This document shows positions 46,538-55,787 of a stretch of 64,000 nt of DNA, one piece after another. Location: assembly GCA_018266435.1 (NCBI GenBank), contig JAFEAL010000002.1, forward strand, positions 124,001 to 188,000, read 5' to 3'. Made by a program: the position numbers and the translations under genes. The notes beneath the pieces were generated by a model. That model was not told the DNA's origin. It worked only from the letters and a program-made list of their open reading frames with translations, and did not search any database. This stretch comes from Bacteroidota bacterium. GTDB taxonomy: Bacteria; Bacteroidota; Bacteroidia; Cytophagales; Cyclobacteriaceae. Position 1 is the stretch's first letter, and each line of letters starts with the position of its first letter.

Positions 46538-47764
46538 ATGAATAAAATTCTTTTGATCGGCTTAATTTTTTTCTCATTGCACACCTCCGCACAGGTTGAC
46601 AGCCTCGATATTAAAATAGGGCAAATGATTTTAATCGGTATGCCCAAAGCCGAGGTAGATTCGGCCGTGCTGGCCGAAGTGAAAGCAGGAAAGGTTGGCT
46701 CACTCATTTATTTTGAAAAAAATATTCCTAAATCATCCAGTGCCTTTGCCGCCTTCAAAAAAATGAGCTGGACATACCAGAAAGCTGCACCCATTCCCCT
46801 GTTCATCTGCATTGACCAGGAGGGTGGAAAAGTAAACCGGCTCAAAGAAAAATACGGCTTCACCCGGTCAATCACAGCACAAGAGATTGGCAAATCTAAA
46901 TCGCTTGATTCGGTGCGATTTTATGCCGATGCCACGGCCGCCACGCTTGCCGGGCTGGGCATCAACGTCAATTTTGCTCCGTGCGTAGATGTGGCGGTCA
47001 ACCCGGCCAATCCCGTCATCGTAAAAAACGGCAGGTCATACTCAGCCAACGAAGACTCGGTGATTTTATTTGCTAAAGAAGTCGTGAAAGCACATCGTAA
47101 GTACGGGGTAGTTACTACCCTCAAACATTTTCCGGGGCACGGCAGTTCGCTGGAAGATACCCACCTCGGCCTGGCCGATGTTACCCAAACCTGGCAGGAG
47201 AGAGAATTGAAACCATACCGCGAACTGATTGACTCGGGCTATGTCGATGGCATTATGACCAGCCACATTGTAAATAAAAAATTAGACCGGCTTGCCTTAC
47301 CGGGCACATTATCTAAATCCATACTCGACAGCCTGCTCAGGAAAAAATTAAACTATCACGGAGTGACTTTTTCAGACGATATGCAGATGAAAGCCATTGC
47401 CAGTAACTATGGATTAGAAGAAGCAATCAAACTTTCAATCAATGCCGGAGTGGATATTTTATGTTTCTCCAATAATATTCCCGGGGTGGAAGAGCGAACG
47501 GTTGACAAGGTGCAGCGTGTGATCAAAGGGTTTGTAGCCAGCGGACAAATTTCTAAAACAAGAATTGATGAATCTTTTCACCGGATCATGGATTTAAAGA
47601 AACGATTCAGTGGAACCGAATTGGATGTGTTGAAAAAATATCGCGAAGAATTGACCAAAGAAATAAACCAACAAAACTTGGTGCTGAAAAAAACCAACGA
47701 AGAACTGCAGCAATGGGTTGACGGCAAAAAGAAATGGAAGAAGAAAAAGAAGTCTAAAAAATAA
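46538..47764 (+). CDS. Family 3 glycoside hydrolase, beta-N-acetylhexosaminidase-like
   Basis: The 408-residue protein starts with a signal peptide (MNKILLIGLIFFSLHTSAQ). The GH3 TIM barrel carries FICIDQEGGKVNRL, the NagZ-type motif TTLKHFPGHGSS (about 193-204), and the catalytic nucleophile Asp in VTFSDDMQMKAIASNYG (about 280). Single-domain GH3 enzymes with the KHFPGHG loop are NagZ-like, releasing N-acetylglucosamine from peptidoglycan fragments; this one is predicted to be exported. The C-terminus has a Lys-rich, coiled extension (NEELQQWVDGKKKWKK). Confidence 0.88.
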   Translation: MNKILLIGLIFFSLHTSAQVDSLDIKIGQMILIGMPKAEVDSAVLAEVKAGKVGSLIYFEKNIPKSSSAFAAFKKMSWTYQKAAPIPLFICIDQEGGKVNRLKEKYGFTRSITAQEIGKSKSLDSVRFYADATAATLAGLGINVNFAPCVDVAVNPANPVIVKNGRSYSANEDSVILFAKEVVKAHRKYGVVTTLKHFPGHGSSLEDTHLGLADVTQTWQERELKPYRELIDSGYVDGIMTSHIVNKKLDRLALPGTLSKSILDSLLRKKLNYHGVTFSDDMQMKAIASNYGLEEAIKLSINAGVDILCFSNNIPGVEERTVDKVQRVIKGFVASGQISKTRIDESFHRIMDLKKRFSGTELDVLKKYREELTKEINQQNLVLKKTNEELQQWVDGKKKWKKKKKSKK

Positions 47765-47768
47765 TAAT

Positions 47769-48101
47769 ATGGAAACCACCAAACCAGGTAATCCGGAAAA
47801 AATTGCCCAAGACAAAGCATACCCAGAAAAGGACGCGGTAAAAAAAGCAAGGATCACCGCTGTTGTATTCGGAATGATTACATCGGTTGCTCTCATTTGC
47901 CTTGTTTATGCTTACGTTCAAAAAGGTGTTGCCGATGAGCGCCTAAAACGTGCAAACGAATTGGAAACAAAACTGCAGCAGTGTGAGCAAGAAGCCATGC
48001 GGCAACAGAAGATAGCTGAGTATAATGCAAATGAAGCGAAACGTCAACAAAAATTAGCAGATGATCAGGTAAGAAATGGCAAAAAATATTTGAAAAAATG
48101 A
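47769..48101 (+). CDS. Small single-span membrane protein with coiled coil
   Basis: The ATG at 47769 lies four bases after the GH3 stop. The 110-residue product has one membrane helix (about 26-50, TAVVFGMITSVALICLVYAY). A charged Gln/Lys/Glu coiled-coil follows (ELETKLQQCEQEAMRQQKI). No known domain is recognised. It overlaps the N-formylglutamate amidohydrolase gene by ATGA (48098-48101), so all three genes look like one operon. Confidence 0.68.
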   Translation: METTKPGNPEKIAQDKAYPEKDAVKKARITAVVFGMITSVALICLVYAYVQKGVADERLKRANELETKLQQCEQEAMRQQKIAEYNANEAKRQQKLADDQVRNGKKYLKK

Positions 48102-48895
48102 ATTTCAAAATTATCCCTGCCTACGAAAAAGAGATACCTATTCTAATCAGTGTTCCGCATTGTGGCACTGATTTTCCGGGTGAACTGAAAGATCAGTACA
48201 ACCCCCAATTGATTGCGGCCCCAGATGATACGGACTGGTTCGTACATCAACTCTATGGTTTTGCTCCGGCTATGGGCATGACGATGATTCATGCCCAATA
48301 CAGCAGGTGGGTGATTGACCTCAACCGCGATCCACAAAGCAAACCACTTTATACCGATGGAAGAATCATTACCGCACTTTGCCCAACCACTACTTTTTTA
48401 GGCGAACCGCTTTACCTCGACCACCGCAAAGAAGTGGCACAGGAAGAAATAAGCCGCAGGCTCAATCACTACTTTTATTCTTACCATCAAAAAGTAGAAG
48501 AACATTTAACACGATTGAAAAATAAATTTGGCAAGGTACTGTTGTGGGATTGCCACTCCATCCGGCAGATGGTGCCTACTATCCAAAAAGAAAAATTTCC
48601 AGATCTGATTTTGGGTGATGCCGATGGCACCTCTGCTTCGCCCGGATTGATCGAGTCCGCATTAAGCGTGTTAGATCACGACTCCTATTCAGTAAGCCAC
48701 AATCATCCGTTCAAGGGAGGATACCTCACGCGTCACTTTGGCAAACCACAGAATAATATTCATGCCTTGCAGCTGGAAATGAGCAAAGTGAATTATCTGG
48801 ATGACAGCGAAACAAAATATGACAACGTTCGAGCTGGAAAAATGCAGGAGTTGCTTAAAAAAACTTTTGGCAAACTGGCTGAGCATTTAATTTAA
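48098..48895 (+). CDS. N-formylglutamate amidohydrolase family protein
   Basis: The 265-residue protein carries the FGase family blocks: ISVPHCGTDFP (zinc and substrate region), DDTDWFVHQL, RWVIDLNRDP, VLLWDCHSI (metal-binding Asp and His) and HNHPFKGGYLTRHFG. In histidine catabolism the enzyme hydrolyses N-formylglutamate to glutamate and formate. No other hut genes are nearby, so the physiological substrate may differ. It overlaps the preceding gene by four bases. Confidence 0.88.
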   Translation: MNFKIIPAYEKEIPILISVPHCGTDFPGELKDQYNPQLIAAPDDTDWFVHQLYGFAPAMGMTMIHAQYSRWVIDLNRDPQSKPLYTDGRIITALCPTTTFLGEPLYLDHRKEVAQEEISRRLNHYFYSYHQKVEEHLTRLKNKFGKVLLWDCHSIRQMVPTIQKEKFPDLILGDADGTSASPGLIESALSVLDHDSYSVSHNHPFKGGYLTRHFGKPQNNIHALQLEMSKVNYLDDSETKYDNVRAGKMQELLKKTFGKLAEHLI

Positions 48896-48928
48896 CTAGC
48901 GCTCTGCTCAGTAAAAGTATTGCCGGTG

Positions 48929-49474
48929 TTACTTCACTTTGTTCATCTTCGCTTTGCTAAACACACCCATTTTAACTAATTCCATCAGTTGTTTGGGCGA
49001 AGGATTGATTTGGTAAAACGTATCTTCTTTTCGTTTGATCTCCTTAATTTTTATTTTTTTTGAAATTTTTTTCAGTTTTTCCTGTGTGGATTTTTCATCC
49101 TGCAAATCAATTGACATGTAGTCGATGGATTTATCCGGATTTTGCCTGATCAGCCGCAGCACCCATTGGTCGCCTGTTTTAAAATTTACAAAATAATAGT
49201 TTTCATAAAATTTCAGTACGAGTGAGTCGCTGAGTGTGCCCCGATTAAGCCAGTCTAAATCTTTTTTGTCTTTCATGTGGTAGCCCCACGATTCAATGAT
49301 CAGCGAATCGGCAAATTCGCCCGTAGTCTGATCAACCATTTGATAAACTCCTCGAAGAGAAGCCGGTACTTCTTTAAGGGGCTCTATACCAGCGGGCTGG
49401 GCCGTTTTAAAAGACACTTCTTTGCAGGAGTACAGTAAAAATGACCAGAATATCACTAAAGCTAAAAACCTCAT
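48929..49474 (-). CDS. Lipoprotein of unknown function
   Basis: Start taken at ATG 49474 because it gives a clean lipobox (MRFLALVIFWSFLLYSC, Cys17); the longer frame upstream has no such signal. The mature part of the 181-residue protein is beta-rich with Trp/Tyr pairs (SWGYHMKDKKDLDWLNRG, YENYYFVNFKTGDQWVLRLI) and ends in a lysine-rich helix. I do not recognise the family. It is divergent from the DUF6702-type gene, with starts 78 bases apart. Confidence 0.6.
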   Translation of the reverse strand: MRFLALVIFWSFLLYSCKEVSFKTAQPAGIEPLKEVPASLRGVYQMVDQTTGEFADSLIIESWGYHMKDKKDLDWLNRGTLSDSLVLKFYENYYFVNFKTGDQWVLRLIRQNPDKSIDYMSIDLQDEKSTQEKLKKISKKIKIKEIKRKEDTFYQINPSPKQLMELVKMGVFSKAKMNKVK

Positions 49475-49551
49475 ATCATCAATTTTGATACAACGAGAAC
49501 ACAAAAGCATTGTTGCTTTTTTCTCTAAGATAAAGCTATTTTTGAAGTTCA

Positions 49552-50043
49552 ATGATTTACGCACTCATTCTTTCAATTTTTACTGCGCTACATCCCATTC
49601 ACATCTCTGTGACAGAAATTAACTACAATGAAAAAAACAAGACGTTGGAAATTATTTCACGCATTTTTACCGATGAACTGGAGTTGGGGGTGCGCAACCA
49701 GCGCAAAAATGCCGAACTGGATTTGCTGGAACCGCCCAAAGGATTAACCACCAAAGAACTGGTTAAAGCTTATTTAGAGGCGCACATAAAAATCAAAATT
49801 GACGGTAAGCCGGTGAAGTTAAATTACCTCGCCTACGAAAAAGAAGATATCTCCATTGTGTCGTACATCGAAATTGAAAATGTAAAAAAATTAAGAACGA
49901 TTGAAGTATTTAACGACATCGTTACCGAAATTCGTGATGATCAATCCAACCTGGTGCACGTTACCTATAAAAGCCCGGTTAAAAGCGTACGCTTGACCCG
50001 TGGCAATACGTCAGAGATTTTTTCATTCGATATAAAAAAATAA
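49552..50043 (+). CDS. Exported protein, DUF6702-like
   Basis: This 163-residue protein has a short hydrophobic N-terminus (MIYALILSIFTALHPIHISV) and beta-rich mature part (TEINYNEKNKTLEIISRIFT and YIEIENVKKLRTIEVFND). It looks like the DUF6702 family of small Bacteroidota exported proteins, characterised only by structure-like patterns. It precedes tpiA by 38 bases on the same strand. Function unknown. Confidence 0.6.
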   Translation: MIYALILSIFTALHPIHISVTEINYNEKNKTLEIISRIFTDELELGVRNQRKNAELDLLEPPKGLTTKELVKAYLEAHIKIKIDGKPVKLNYLAYEKEDISIVSYIEIENVKKLRTIEVFNDIVTEIRDDQSNLVHVTYKSPVKSVRLTRGNTSEIFSFDIKK

Positions 50044-50081
50044 TACACCTCATTTACTCTCAACCATTAACTAATTTATTC

Positions 50082-50843
50082 ATGCGACAAAAAATTGTAG
50101 CCGGTAACTGGAAAATGAACAAGACTATGCCAGAAGCGCAGGCCCTGTCTTCGGAAGTGATGGGCATGGTTTCAAGCGAGGTAACTACAAATACCAAAGT
50201 GGTGTTGTGCGTACCTTTTCCTTTTTTGCCTGTCATCAAATATCTGTTGGGAAAATCTTCTGTAGCCGTGGGTGCACAAAATTGCAGCGAGCACGACTGG
50301 GGAGCCTATACCGGTGAGGTGTCTGCTTTGATGCTTAAGTCAATGGACATTCCTTATGTTATTCTTGGCCACAGCGAGCGCAGGCAGTATTTTGGTGAAG
50401 ACGGGAAATTGCTTGTTAAAAAAATAGACAAGGCACTGGCCGCAGCGCTCACACCCATTTTCTGCTGCGGAGAGCCTTTGGAAGTCCGCGAGAAAGGCAC
50501 TCATGATACCTTAGTAAGGCAACAAGTAGAAGAAGCATTATTTCACCTCAGTGCAGAGAGTTTAAAAAAAGTAGTGATCGCCTACGAACCCGTGTGGGCC
50601 ATCGGCACAGGCAAAACGGCTACCTCACAACAAGCACAGGAAATGCACGCAGTGATCAGAAAACAACTTGCTTCAAAATATGGAGACACTATTGCACAAG
50701 AAATCTCCATTCTTTATGGGGGGAGTGTTAACTCTAAAAATGCCCAAGAACTTTTTTCCTGCCCCGATGTAGATGGCGGATTGGTGGGTGGTGCTTCACT
50801 GAAGTCGAGGGAGTTTGTGGATATTATAAAAGCAATGAAATAA
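50082..50843 (+). CDS. tpiA: Triosephosphate isomerase
   Basis: The 253-residue TIM barrel has all catalytic residues: Lys11 in AGNWKMNK, His97 in VILGHSERRQYFG and Glu169 in IAYEPVWAIGTGK. The phosphate-binding loops are ILYGGSVN and GGLVGGASLK. It interconverts dihydroxyacetone phosphate and glyceraldehyde 3-phosphate in glycolysis. It is probably transcribed with the small exported protein gene before it. Confidence 0.97.
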   Translation: MRQKIVAGNWKMNKTMPEAQALSSEVMGMVSSEVTTNTKVVLCVPFPFLPVIKYLLGKSSVAVGAQNCSEHDWGAYTGEVSALMLKSMDIPYVILGHSERRQYFGEDGKLLVKKIDKALAAALTPIFCCGEPLEVREKGTHDTLVRQQVEEALFHLSAESLKKVVIAYEPVWAIGTGKTATSQQAQEMHAVIRKQLASKYGDTIAQEISILYGGSVNSKNAQELFSCPDVDGGLVGGASLKSREFVDIIKAMK

Positions 50844-50860
50844 CCGGTAACACACGACTG

Positions 50861-50889
50861 ACGAGGTACAAACTAACATTGTACCTCGT
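50861..50889. terminator. Stem-loop between convergent tpiA and proS
   Basis: ACGAGGTACAA (50861-50871) pairs perfectly with TTGTACCTCGT (50879-50889) around a 7-base loop. It lacks a U-tract, so it may act as an RNA 3'-end stabiliser or a factor-assisted terminator. Confidence 0.5.
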
Positions 50890-50908
50890 CTGGCTAAAAT
50901 TGGAACTC

Positions 50909-52384
50909 TTAATACGCCCTTGCAAACAAAACTCTTCTGTTTGAAGGCTTTCCGGAATAAATACATTTTCCATTTTCTTCAGGAGAATCCAATGGAATGC
51001 ATCGAATGGTTGCTTTGGTCTCTTCTTTTATAGCAGCTTCGGTTTCTTTCGTACCGTCCCAATGCGCTAAAATAAATCCGGGTGTTTCGTCTAATGCTTT
51101 TTTGAACTCATCGTACGAATCAATTATGCGTGTGTTGCTGCTTCTGAACTTAAGAGCTTTCTGATAAATATTTTGTTGAATGGAATCCAGCAACTTCGGA
51201 ATTTCATTCACCACCTCATCCATTTTCATCACTTGCTTTTCCTTGGTATCTCTTCGGGCTACTTCCACCGTTCCGTATTCCAAATCTCGCGGGCCAATGG
51301 CAATGCGCACCGGTACACCACGCATTTCATATTCGGCAAACTTAAAACCCGGCTTGTGGGTATCGCGGTTATCAAACTTTACAGCGTATCCTAACTTGCG
51401 CAGGGAAGTTGCCATCAATTCTACCTTAGCAGAAATTTTATTCAATTCATCTTCATTTTTAAAAATCGGAACGATCACCACGTGGATCGGTGCCAACTTT
51501 GGCGGTAGAATCAATCCATCATCATCGCTGTGCGCCATGATGAGCGCACCCATCAATCGTGTGCTCACGCCCCACGATGTGCCCCAAACCAATTCTTGCT
51601 TGCCTTCTTTACTGGTAAAGGTTACGTCAAAGGCTTTGGCAAAATTTTGCCCCAGAAAATGAGAGGTGCCTGCCTGCAAAGCTTTACCGTCTTGCATCAA
51701 GGCTTCAATACAATAAGTATCAATTGCTCCCGGAAATTTTTCGCCTTCTGATTTTTTTCCCTTAATCACCGGCACGGCCATAAAATTTTCTGCGAATTCG
51801 GCATAAACATCCAGCATTTGCCGGGTTTCTTTTACGGCTTCATCTGCTGTAGCATGTGCGGTGTGGCCTTCCTGCCAGAGAAACTCTGCAGTGCGCAAAA
51901 ACAAACGCGTACGCATTTCCCAGCGCACCACATTGCACCATTGATTGATTAGTATCGGCAAATCACGGTACGACTGAATCCATTTTTTATAGCTGTTCCA
52001 AATGACGGTTTCAGAGGTTGGCCTAACAATTAATTCTTCTTCCAGTTTTGCATCCGGATCTACCACTACTCCGCTGCCATCACTCGCATTTTTTAATCGA
52101 TAATGTGTTACAATGGCACACTCCTTGGCAAAGCCCTCTACATGGCTTGCTTCTTTGGCGAGAAAAGATTTTGGAACAAACAACGGAAAATAGGCATTGG
52201 TGTGGCCAGTATCTTTAAACATTTTGTCGAGTGCTTGCTGCATTTTTTCCCAAATGCTGAATCCATACGGTTTGATGACCATACATCCGCGCACATCCGA
52301 GTTTTCAGCCAAATCTGCTTTTTTTACCAAATCAATGTACCATTGCGAATAATCCTGAGCCCTGCTGGTTATTTCTTTTCCCAT
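50909..52384 (-). CDS. proS: Prolyl-tRNA synthetase (archaeal/eukaryote-type, ProS type 3)
   Basis: The 491-residue length and C-terminal ending [10 protein letters not shown] identify the short archaeal/eukaryote-like class lacking the INS editing domain. Class II motif 1 is in the [18 protein letters not shown] region. Motif 2 is [17 protein letters not shown]. Motif 3 is [19 protein letters not shown]. The enzyme charges tRNA-Pro. Bacteroidota commonly use this form. A matching -7 element lies 39 bases upstream. Confidence 0.96.
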   Translation of the reverse strand: MGKEITSRAQDYSQWYIDLVKKADLAENSDVRGCMVIKPYGFSIWEKMQQALDKMFKDTGHTNAYFPLFVPKSFLAKEASHVEGFAKECAIVTHYRLKNASDGSGVVVDPDAKLEEELIVRPTSETVIWNSYKKWIQSYRDLPILINQWCNVVRWEMRTRLFLRTAEFLWQEGHTAHATADEAVKETRQMLDVYAEFAENFMAVPVIKGKKSEGEKFPGAIDTYCIEALMQDGKALQAGTSHFLGQNFAKAFDVTFTSKEGKQELVWGTSWGVSTRLMGALIMAHSDDDGLILPPKLAPIHVVIVPIFKNEDELNKISAKVELMATSLRKLGYAVKFDNRDTHKPGFKFAEYEMRGVPVRIAIGPRDLEYGTVEVARRDTKEKQVMKMDEVVNEIPKLLDSIQQNIYQKALKFRSSNTRIIDSYDEFKKALDETPGFILAHWDGTKETEAAIKEETKATIRCIPLDSPEENGKCIYSGKPSNRRVLFARAY

Positions 52385-52422
52385 TTTTTTAATACGTTTT
52401 TAATTTTCTTTTGAAAGAATGG

Positions 52423-52430
52423 CAAATATA
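52423..52430 (-). promoter_or_regulatory. Putative -7 element of proS
   Basis: On the minus strand this reads TATATTTG, an exact TAnnTTTG match 39 bases before the proS ATG. No TTG is seen at the usual 19-base distance. Confidence 0.45.
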
Positions 52431-52534
52431 TTCAGCAATGCAGATGCTTGGTCTGAATTTTGAAGAAAGTCTAAGAAAAAATATCCCGATTGAGTAGATT
52501 TACGTTATTAACCGAGGAGTCAATCCTCCTGTTT

Positions 52535-53683
52535 ATGAAAACTAAAATTTTTTTGATATCCCTGCTCGCTGTGGTAACGGGGATTTCTGCATTTGCCCAA
52601 GATGAGAATGACGATATGTACTTCTCTTCGAAGGATCGGGCAAAGGTAAATTTAAGTGCACGGGAAGATGCCGTATCGGCTACCGCTAAAGAGGATAAAT
52701 CGGTCGCTGCAATCATGGCTTCTGATTCGTATTCGGCTCGAAACGAAAACCCCGAATATGTAGATGGTCAAAAAACTAATTCGAACAGCTCTTACTACTC
52801 ATCGAATTATAATTACCAGCCTTCTGCCTACTCATCCAATTATAATTCAGGCAACTCTTACAGTAATGGGTATGGGTATGGCAACAGCTACTACGGAGGG
52901 TACAGCCCTTACTCTTCTCCGTATGGTATGGGCTATGGGTATAATTCTTTCTACTCTCCCTATAGTATGGGTTATGGATACAGTCCTTTCGGCTATGGAA
53001 TGGGAATGGGCTATGGAATGGGGATGGGCTATGGAATGTACGGAATGGGCTATAGCCCTTTTGGGTACGGAATGGGATATGGCATGGGCTACGGTATGGG
53101 CTATGGACTTGGATACTCCTCATTAAATCTTGGTTTAGGCTATGGCTTAGGTGGTTATGGATATCCGTATTATGGATATGGCACCTATGGCAGCTATGGG
53201 TACGGTTATCAGGCAGTAGCCGGTGCAGCTTCATCTGAAAACCGGATCATGTATGGCGCTCGCCCTACTCGCACGGGTATGGCAAACGGTTATTATACAA
53301 ACTCCGGCAGCAGAACCAATTCATCTTATTTCAATCGCAGTGGTTTTTCTAATGCCGTTGCTTCTCGAAGCAATTCTTCTTCTTACTATTCTAATTCCTG
53401 GAAACAAAATGCTTCAAGCACAGTCAGCCGCTCTTCAGCCTGGGGCAACAACAGTGGCGCCACAAGAAGTTCATGGTCAACGGGCAACTCTGGCACTCGC
53501 TCCAGTTGGTTTAACAACCCGAACAACATGGGTGGCAATTCATGGGCAAGACCAAATTCTTCGTTTGGTAACATGCGCAACACTGGTTTCTCCGGTGGAT
53601 TTGGTGGAGCCAGGGGTGGATTTTCGGGTGGTGGCGGTGGTGGTGGCGGCTTTAGCGGAGGACACGGTGGTGGAAGACGATAA
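52535..53683 (+). CDS. Secreted Gly/Tyr/Met-rich low-complexity protein
   Basis: From the ATG at 52535 (MKTKIFLISLLAVVTGISAFAQ), the 382-residue product has a signal peptide. Residues about 22-70 are acidic and Ser/Ala-rich. From about 80 to 215 the sequence is almost entirely Tyr, Gly, Ser and Met, with repeated YGMG and GYSPFGYGMG units. A Ser/Asn/Trp-rich part follows, then a glycine-rich C-terminus (FSGGGGGGGGFSGGHGGGRR). Such composition suggests a self-associating, cross-linkable or amyloid-like surface protein. A hairpin-capable sequence, GAGGA facing TCCTC (52514-52528), precedes the start. Confidence 0.72.
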   Translation: MKTKIFLISLLAVVTGISAFAQDENDDMYFSSKDRAKVNLSAREDAVSATAKEDKSVAAIMASDSYSARNENPEYVDGQKTNSNSSYYSSNYNYQPSAYSSNYNSGNSYSNGYGYGNSYYGGYSPYSSPYGMGYGYNSFYSPYSMGYGYSPFGYGMGMGYGMGMGYGMYGMGYSPFGYGMGYGMGYGMGYGLGYSSLNLGLGYGLGGYGYPYYGYGTYGSYGYGYQAVAGAASSENRIMYGARPTRTGMANGYYTNSGSRTNSSYFNRSGFSNAVASRSNSSSYYSNSWKQNASSTVSRSSAWGNNSGATRSSWSTGNSGTRSSWFNNPNNMGGNSWARPNSSFGNMRNTGFSGGFGGARGGFSGGGGGGGGFSGGHGGGRR

Positions 53684-53722
53684 CTGAGTCAAGCTCCTCC
53701 TTCTCACTTTTTATTATACGCT

Positions 53723-55291
53723 ATGAATAAATTTTTTAGCCTTGCGCTGATCGGGTTTTGTGTGTTCACATGTCATACGTCAGTTGCTCAAAGCTATGCC
53801 GAGGAGTCTTTAATTTTCAGTCGCATTGTTCCGGGTGGAAGCGCCCGCATACAAGCATTGGGCGGAGCTCAGACGGCCTTGGGCGGAGATTATAGCTCAG
53901 CTTACTCAAACCCTGCTGGGCTAGGCTTCTACAACAAATCAGAAGCAACTTTGTCGCTGGGCAACAGTTTTTACAATTCGTCTTCAAATTATTTAGGTCA
54001 AAATACGTCAGGAGCAAACTCTAATTTTCATGTGCCAGGTTTTAGTATTGTGTTGCACAGCGATAAAAACAACGGTAAGTTGATCAGTGGAAATTTTGCC
54101 ATCTCCTTCAACCGGATTAACAACTTCAACAAAACTTTCAATTACACGGGAACCAATACAAACAACTCGATGATTGATTCATTCATCCAGCAATCTGATG
54201 GGGCTGACCCCAGTCAATTTTCTGCCGGAAATAATTCTACATCACCGGGTGCGTTGTATTATACTCTTCCCTGGCTGGGCTATCAGAATTATCTCTTTGG
54301 CCCTTCAAGTGAAATTAACCCCAACGGTGACTCTACATTATACCACACGTACGTTTCGGGCATACCTTTACAGAAAGAAAAAGTACAAACCTCAGGGGCT
54401 CAAAACCAATGGAACATTGCTTATGGATTAAACTTCAATGATTTTTTTTATGTAGGTGGCTCTTTGGGTATTGTCAGTTTAAATTACCAATCTGCAAAAA
54501 AATATACTGAGTCGTTTTCTTCCGGACCATTAAATAGGTTTGAGTTAGATGAAAACCTGAGCGTAACCGGCACAGGCATCAATGCCACTCTGGGGGTAAT
54601 AGTAAAGCCAAAAGATTTCATTCAGTTTGGGTTATCGGCAAGTTCACCCACTGCTTATCCTACTCTTACCGAAAATTATTCAGCCACCCTTAGCTCCAGT
54701 TGGAACAACTACTTGTATCAAGATGTTACCTACCCCAGCAAAAACACAGTGTTAAATTCGCAATCAGCATCCATGAGCTATTCCACTCCCTTTTTATATG
54801 GATTAGCCACCCCCTGGCGGTTGCGCGGAGGGGTTACTGTTTTTATTGAGAAGCACGGTTTCATTACGGCCGATGTTGAGAAAGTCAATTATCAGAAGTC
54901 GAGTTTCTCCTCCAACGCCAACACGCCTTATGATTTCTCGCAAGACAACCATAGTATAGCCACGGGCTTACGAAATGTTTTTAATTTTCATGCAGGGGGT
55001 GAATACCGCTATCAGAAATACCATCTTCGCGCGGGGTACAGTTATATGCCCGATCCGTATTCGCAAATACAAAACGGAGTAAGCAATGCTGTAACCGGCT
55101 ACACCGGTGGATTGGGCTACCGCACCGGCAAATATTTTGTAGACCTTGGCTTTGTATTGACCCAATGGAAATCTACGTATCTGCCCTATTCCATTTACCA
55201 GTCAGCCACCGCGTTAGACCCGAATAGCCCGATTGTCAACCTCAACCATTCTAACCCTACTGTGTTGGTTACGTTTGGATTTACACTTTAA
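53723..55291 (+). CDS. Outer-membrane FadL/OmpP1-like channel protein
   Basis: The 522-residue protein has a signal peptide (MNKFFSLALIGFCVFTCHTSVA). The early motif RIQALGGAQTALGGDYSSAY with YSNPAGLGF is the FadL/OmpP1/TodX hallmark (ALGGA followed by NPAGL). A beta-barrel-like alternation ends in an aromatic residue-containing terminal strand (VLVTFGFTL). It should import hydrophobic molecules across the outer membrane. The stop overlaps the convergent aroK gene by 11 bases. It lies 39 bases after the Gly/Tyr/Met-rich gene and may share its transcript. Confidence 0.85.
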   Translation: MNKFFSLALIGFCVFTCHTSVAQSYAEESLIFSRIVPGGSARIQALGGAQTALGGDYSSAYSNPAGLGFYNKSEATLSLGNSFYNSSSNYLGQNTSGANSNFHVPGFSIVLHSDKNNGKLISGNFAISFNRINNFNKTFNYTGTNTNNSMIDSFIQQSDGADPSQFSAGNNSTSPGALYYTLPWLGYQNYLFGPSSEINPNGDSTLYHTYVSGIPLQKEKVQTSGAQNQWNIAYGLNFNDFFYVGGSLGIVSLNYQSAKKYTESFSSGPLNRFELDENLSVTGTGINATLGVIVKPKDFIQFGLSASSPTAYPTLTENYSATLSSSWNNYLYQDVTYPSKNTVLNSQSASMSYSTPFLYGLATPWRLRGGVTVFIEKHGFITADVEKVNYQKSSFSSNANTPYDFSQDNHSIATGLRNVFNFHAGGEYRYQKYHLRAGYSYMPDPYSQIQNGVSNAVTGYTGGLGYRTGKYFVDLGFVLTQWKSTYLPYSIYQSATALDPNSPIVNLNHSNPTVLVTFGFTL

Positions 55292-55787
55292 TTTTTTCGA
55301 TGATTTCTTCGGGTGAAATCTCTTTAGTTGAAAAAACAAATTGAGCCTGTTTATAAAATGGAAACCGGTGGGTGCGAAGAAATTCAATTTTATCTTTCAG
55401 TTGTTCAGTACTTAGCCGGGCAAACAACGGCCGCTCATTCAGGTTGGTTTGTTGAAGTCGCAAGGTGATTTCTGAGGCCGGCATATCCAAAAAAATAGTT
55501 TTACCCGATTGGTTCATCAACTCCATGTTGTTAAAAAAGCAAGGCGTGCCTCCGCCTGTTGCCATGACAAAAGAGACCTGGTTTTGGATGAGTGGTTTTA
55601 GTACTTCCGTTTCGCGCTTGCGAAAATACTCTTCGCCTTTTTGAGCAAAAATGGTTTGAACAGATTCTCCTTCTTTTTTTTCAATTTCTGCATCTAAGTC
55701 TATAAAAGGCAGGTGTAGTTTTTCGGCCAGTTGTTGGCCTAGGGTAGTTTTGCCCGAGCCGGGAAGGCCAATGAGGAAAAATTTCAT
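55281..55787 (-). CDS. aroK: Shikimate kinase
   Basis: The 168-residue P-loop kinase has Walker A IGLPGSGKTTLGQQLA at 6-21. The shikimate-binding motifs are FIDLDAEIEKKEGESV and the GGGTPC loop (VMATGGGTPCF), with Arg in ERPLFARL. It phosphorylates shikimate at the 3-hydroxyl in aromatic amino acid synthesis. Its ATG overlaps the stop of the preceding gene by four bases (55784-55787), so it is co-transcribed with the BT_3928-type gene. Confidence 0.95.
   Translation of the reverse strand: MKFFLIGLPGSGKTTLGQQLAEKLHLPFIDLDAEIEKKEGESVQTIFAQKGEEYFRKRETEVLKPLIQNQVSFVMATGGGTPCFFNNMELMNQSGKTIFLDMPASEITLRLQQTNLNERPLFARLSTEQLKDKIEFLRTHRFPFYKQAQFVFSTKEISPEEIIEKIKV

Noticed and set aside
52914..53180. 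Possible CRISPR or tandem DNA repeat
   Set aside because: The units are of variable length and encode YGMG-type protein repeats; there are no spacers.
52764..53687. Long frames in other phases across the Gly/Tyr/Met gene
   Set aside because: They arise from the repetitive codons of the real gene; only one frame has a signal peptide.
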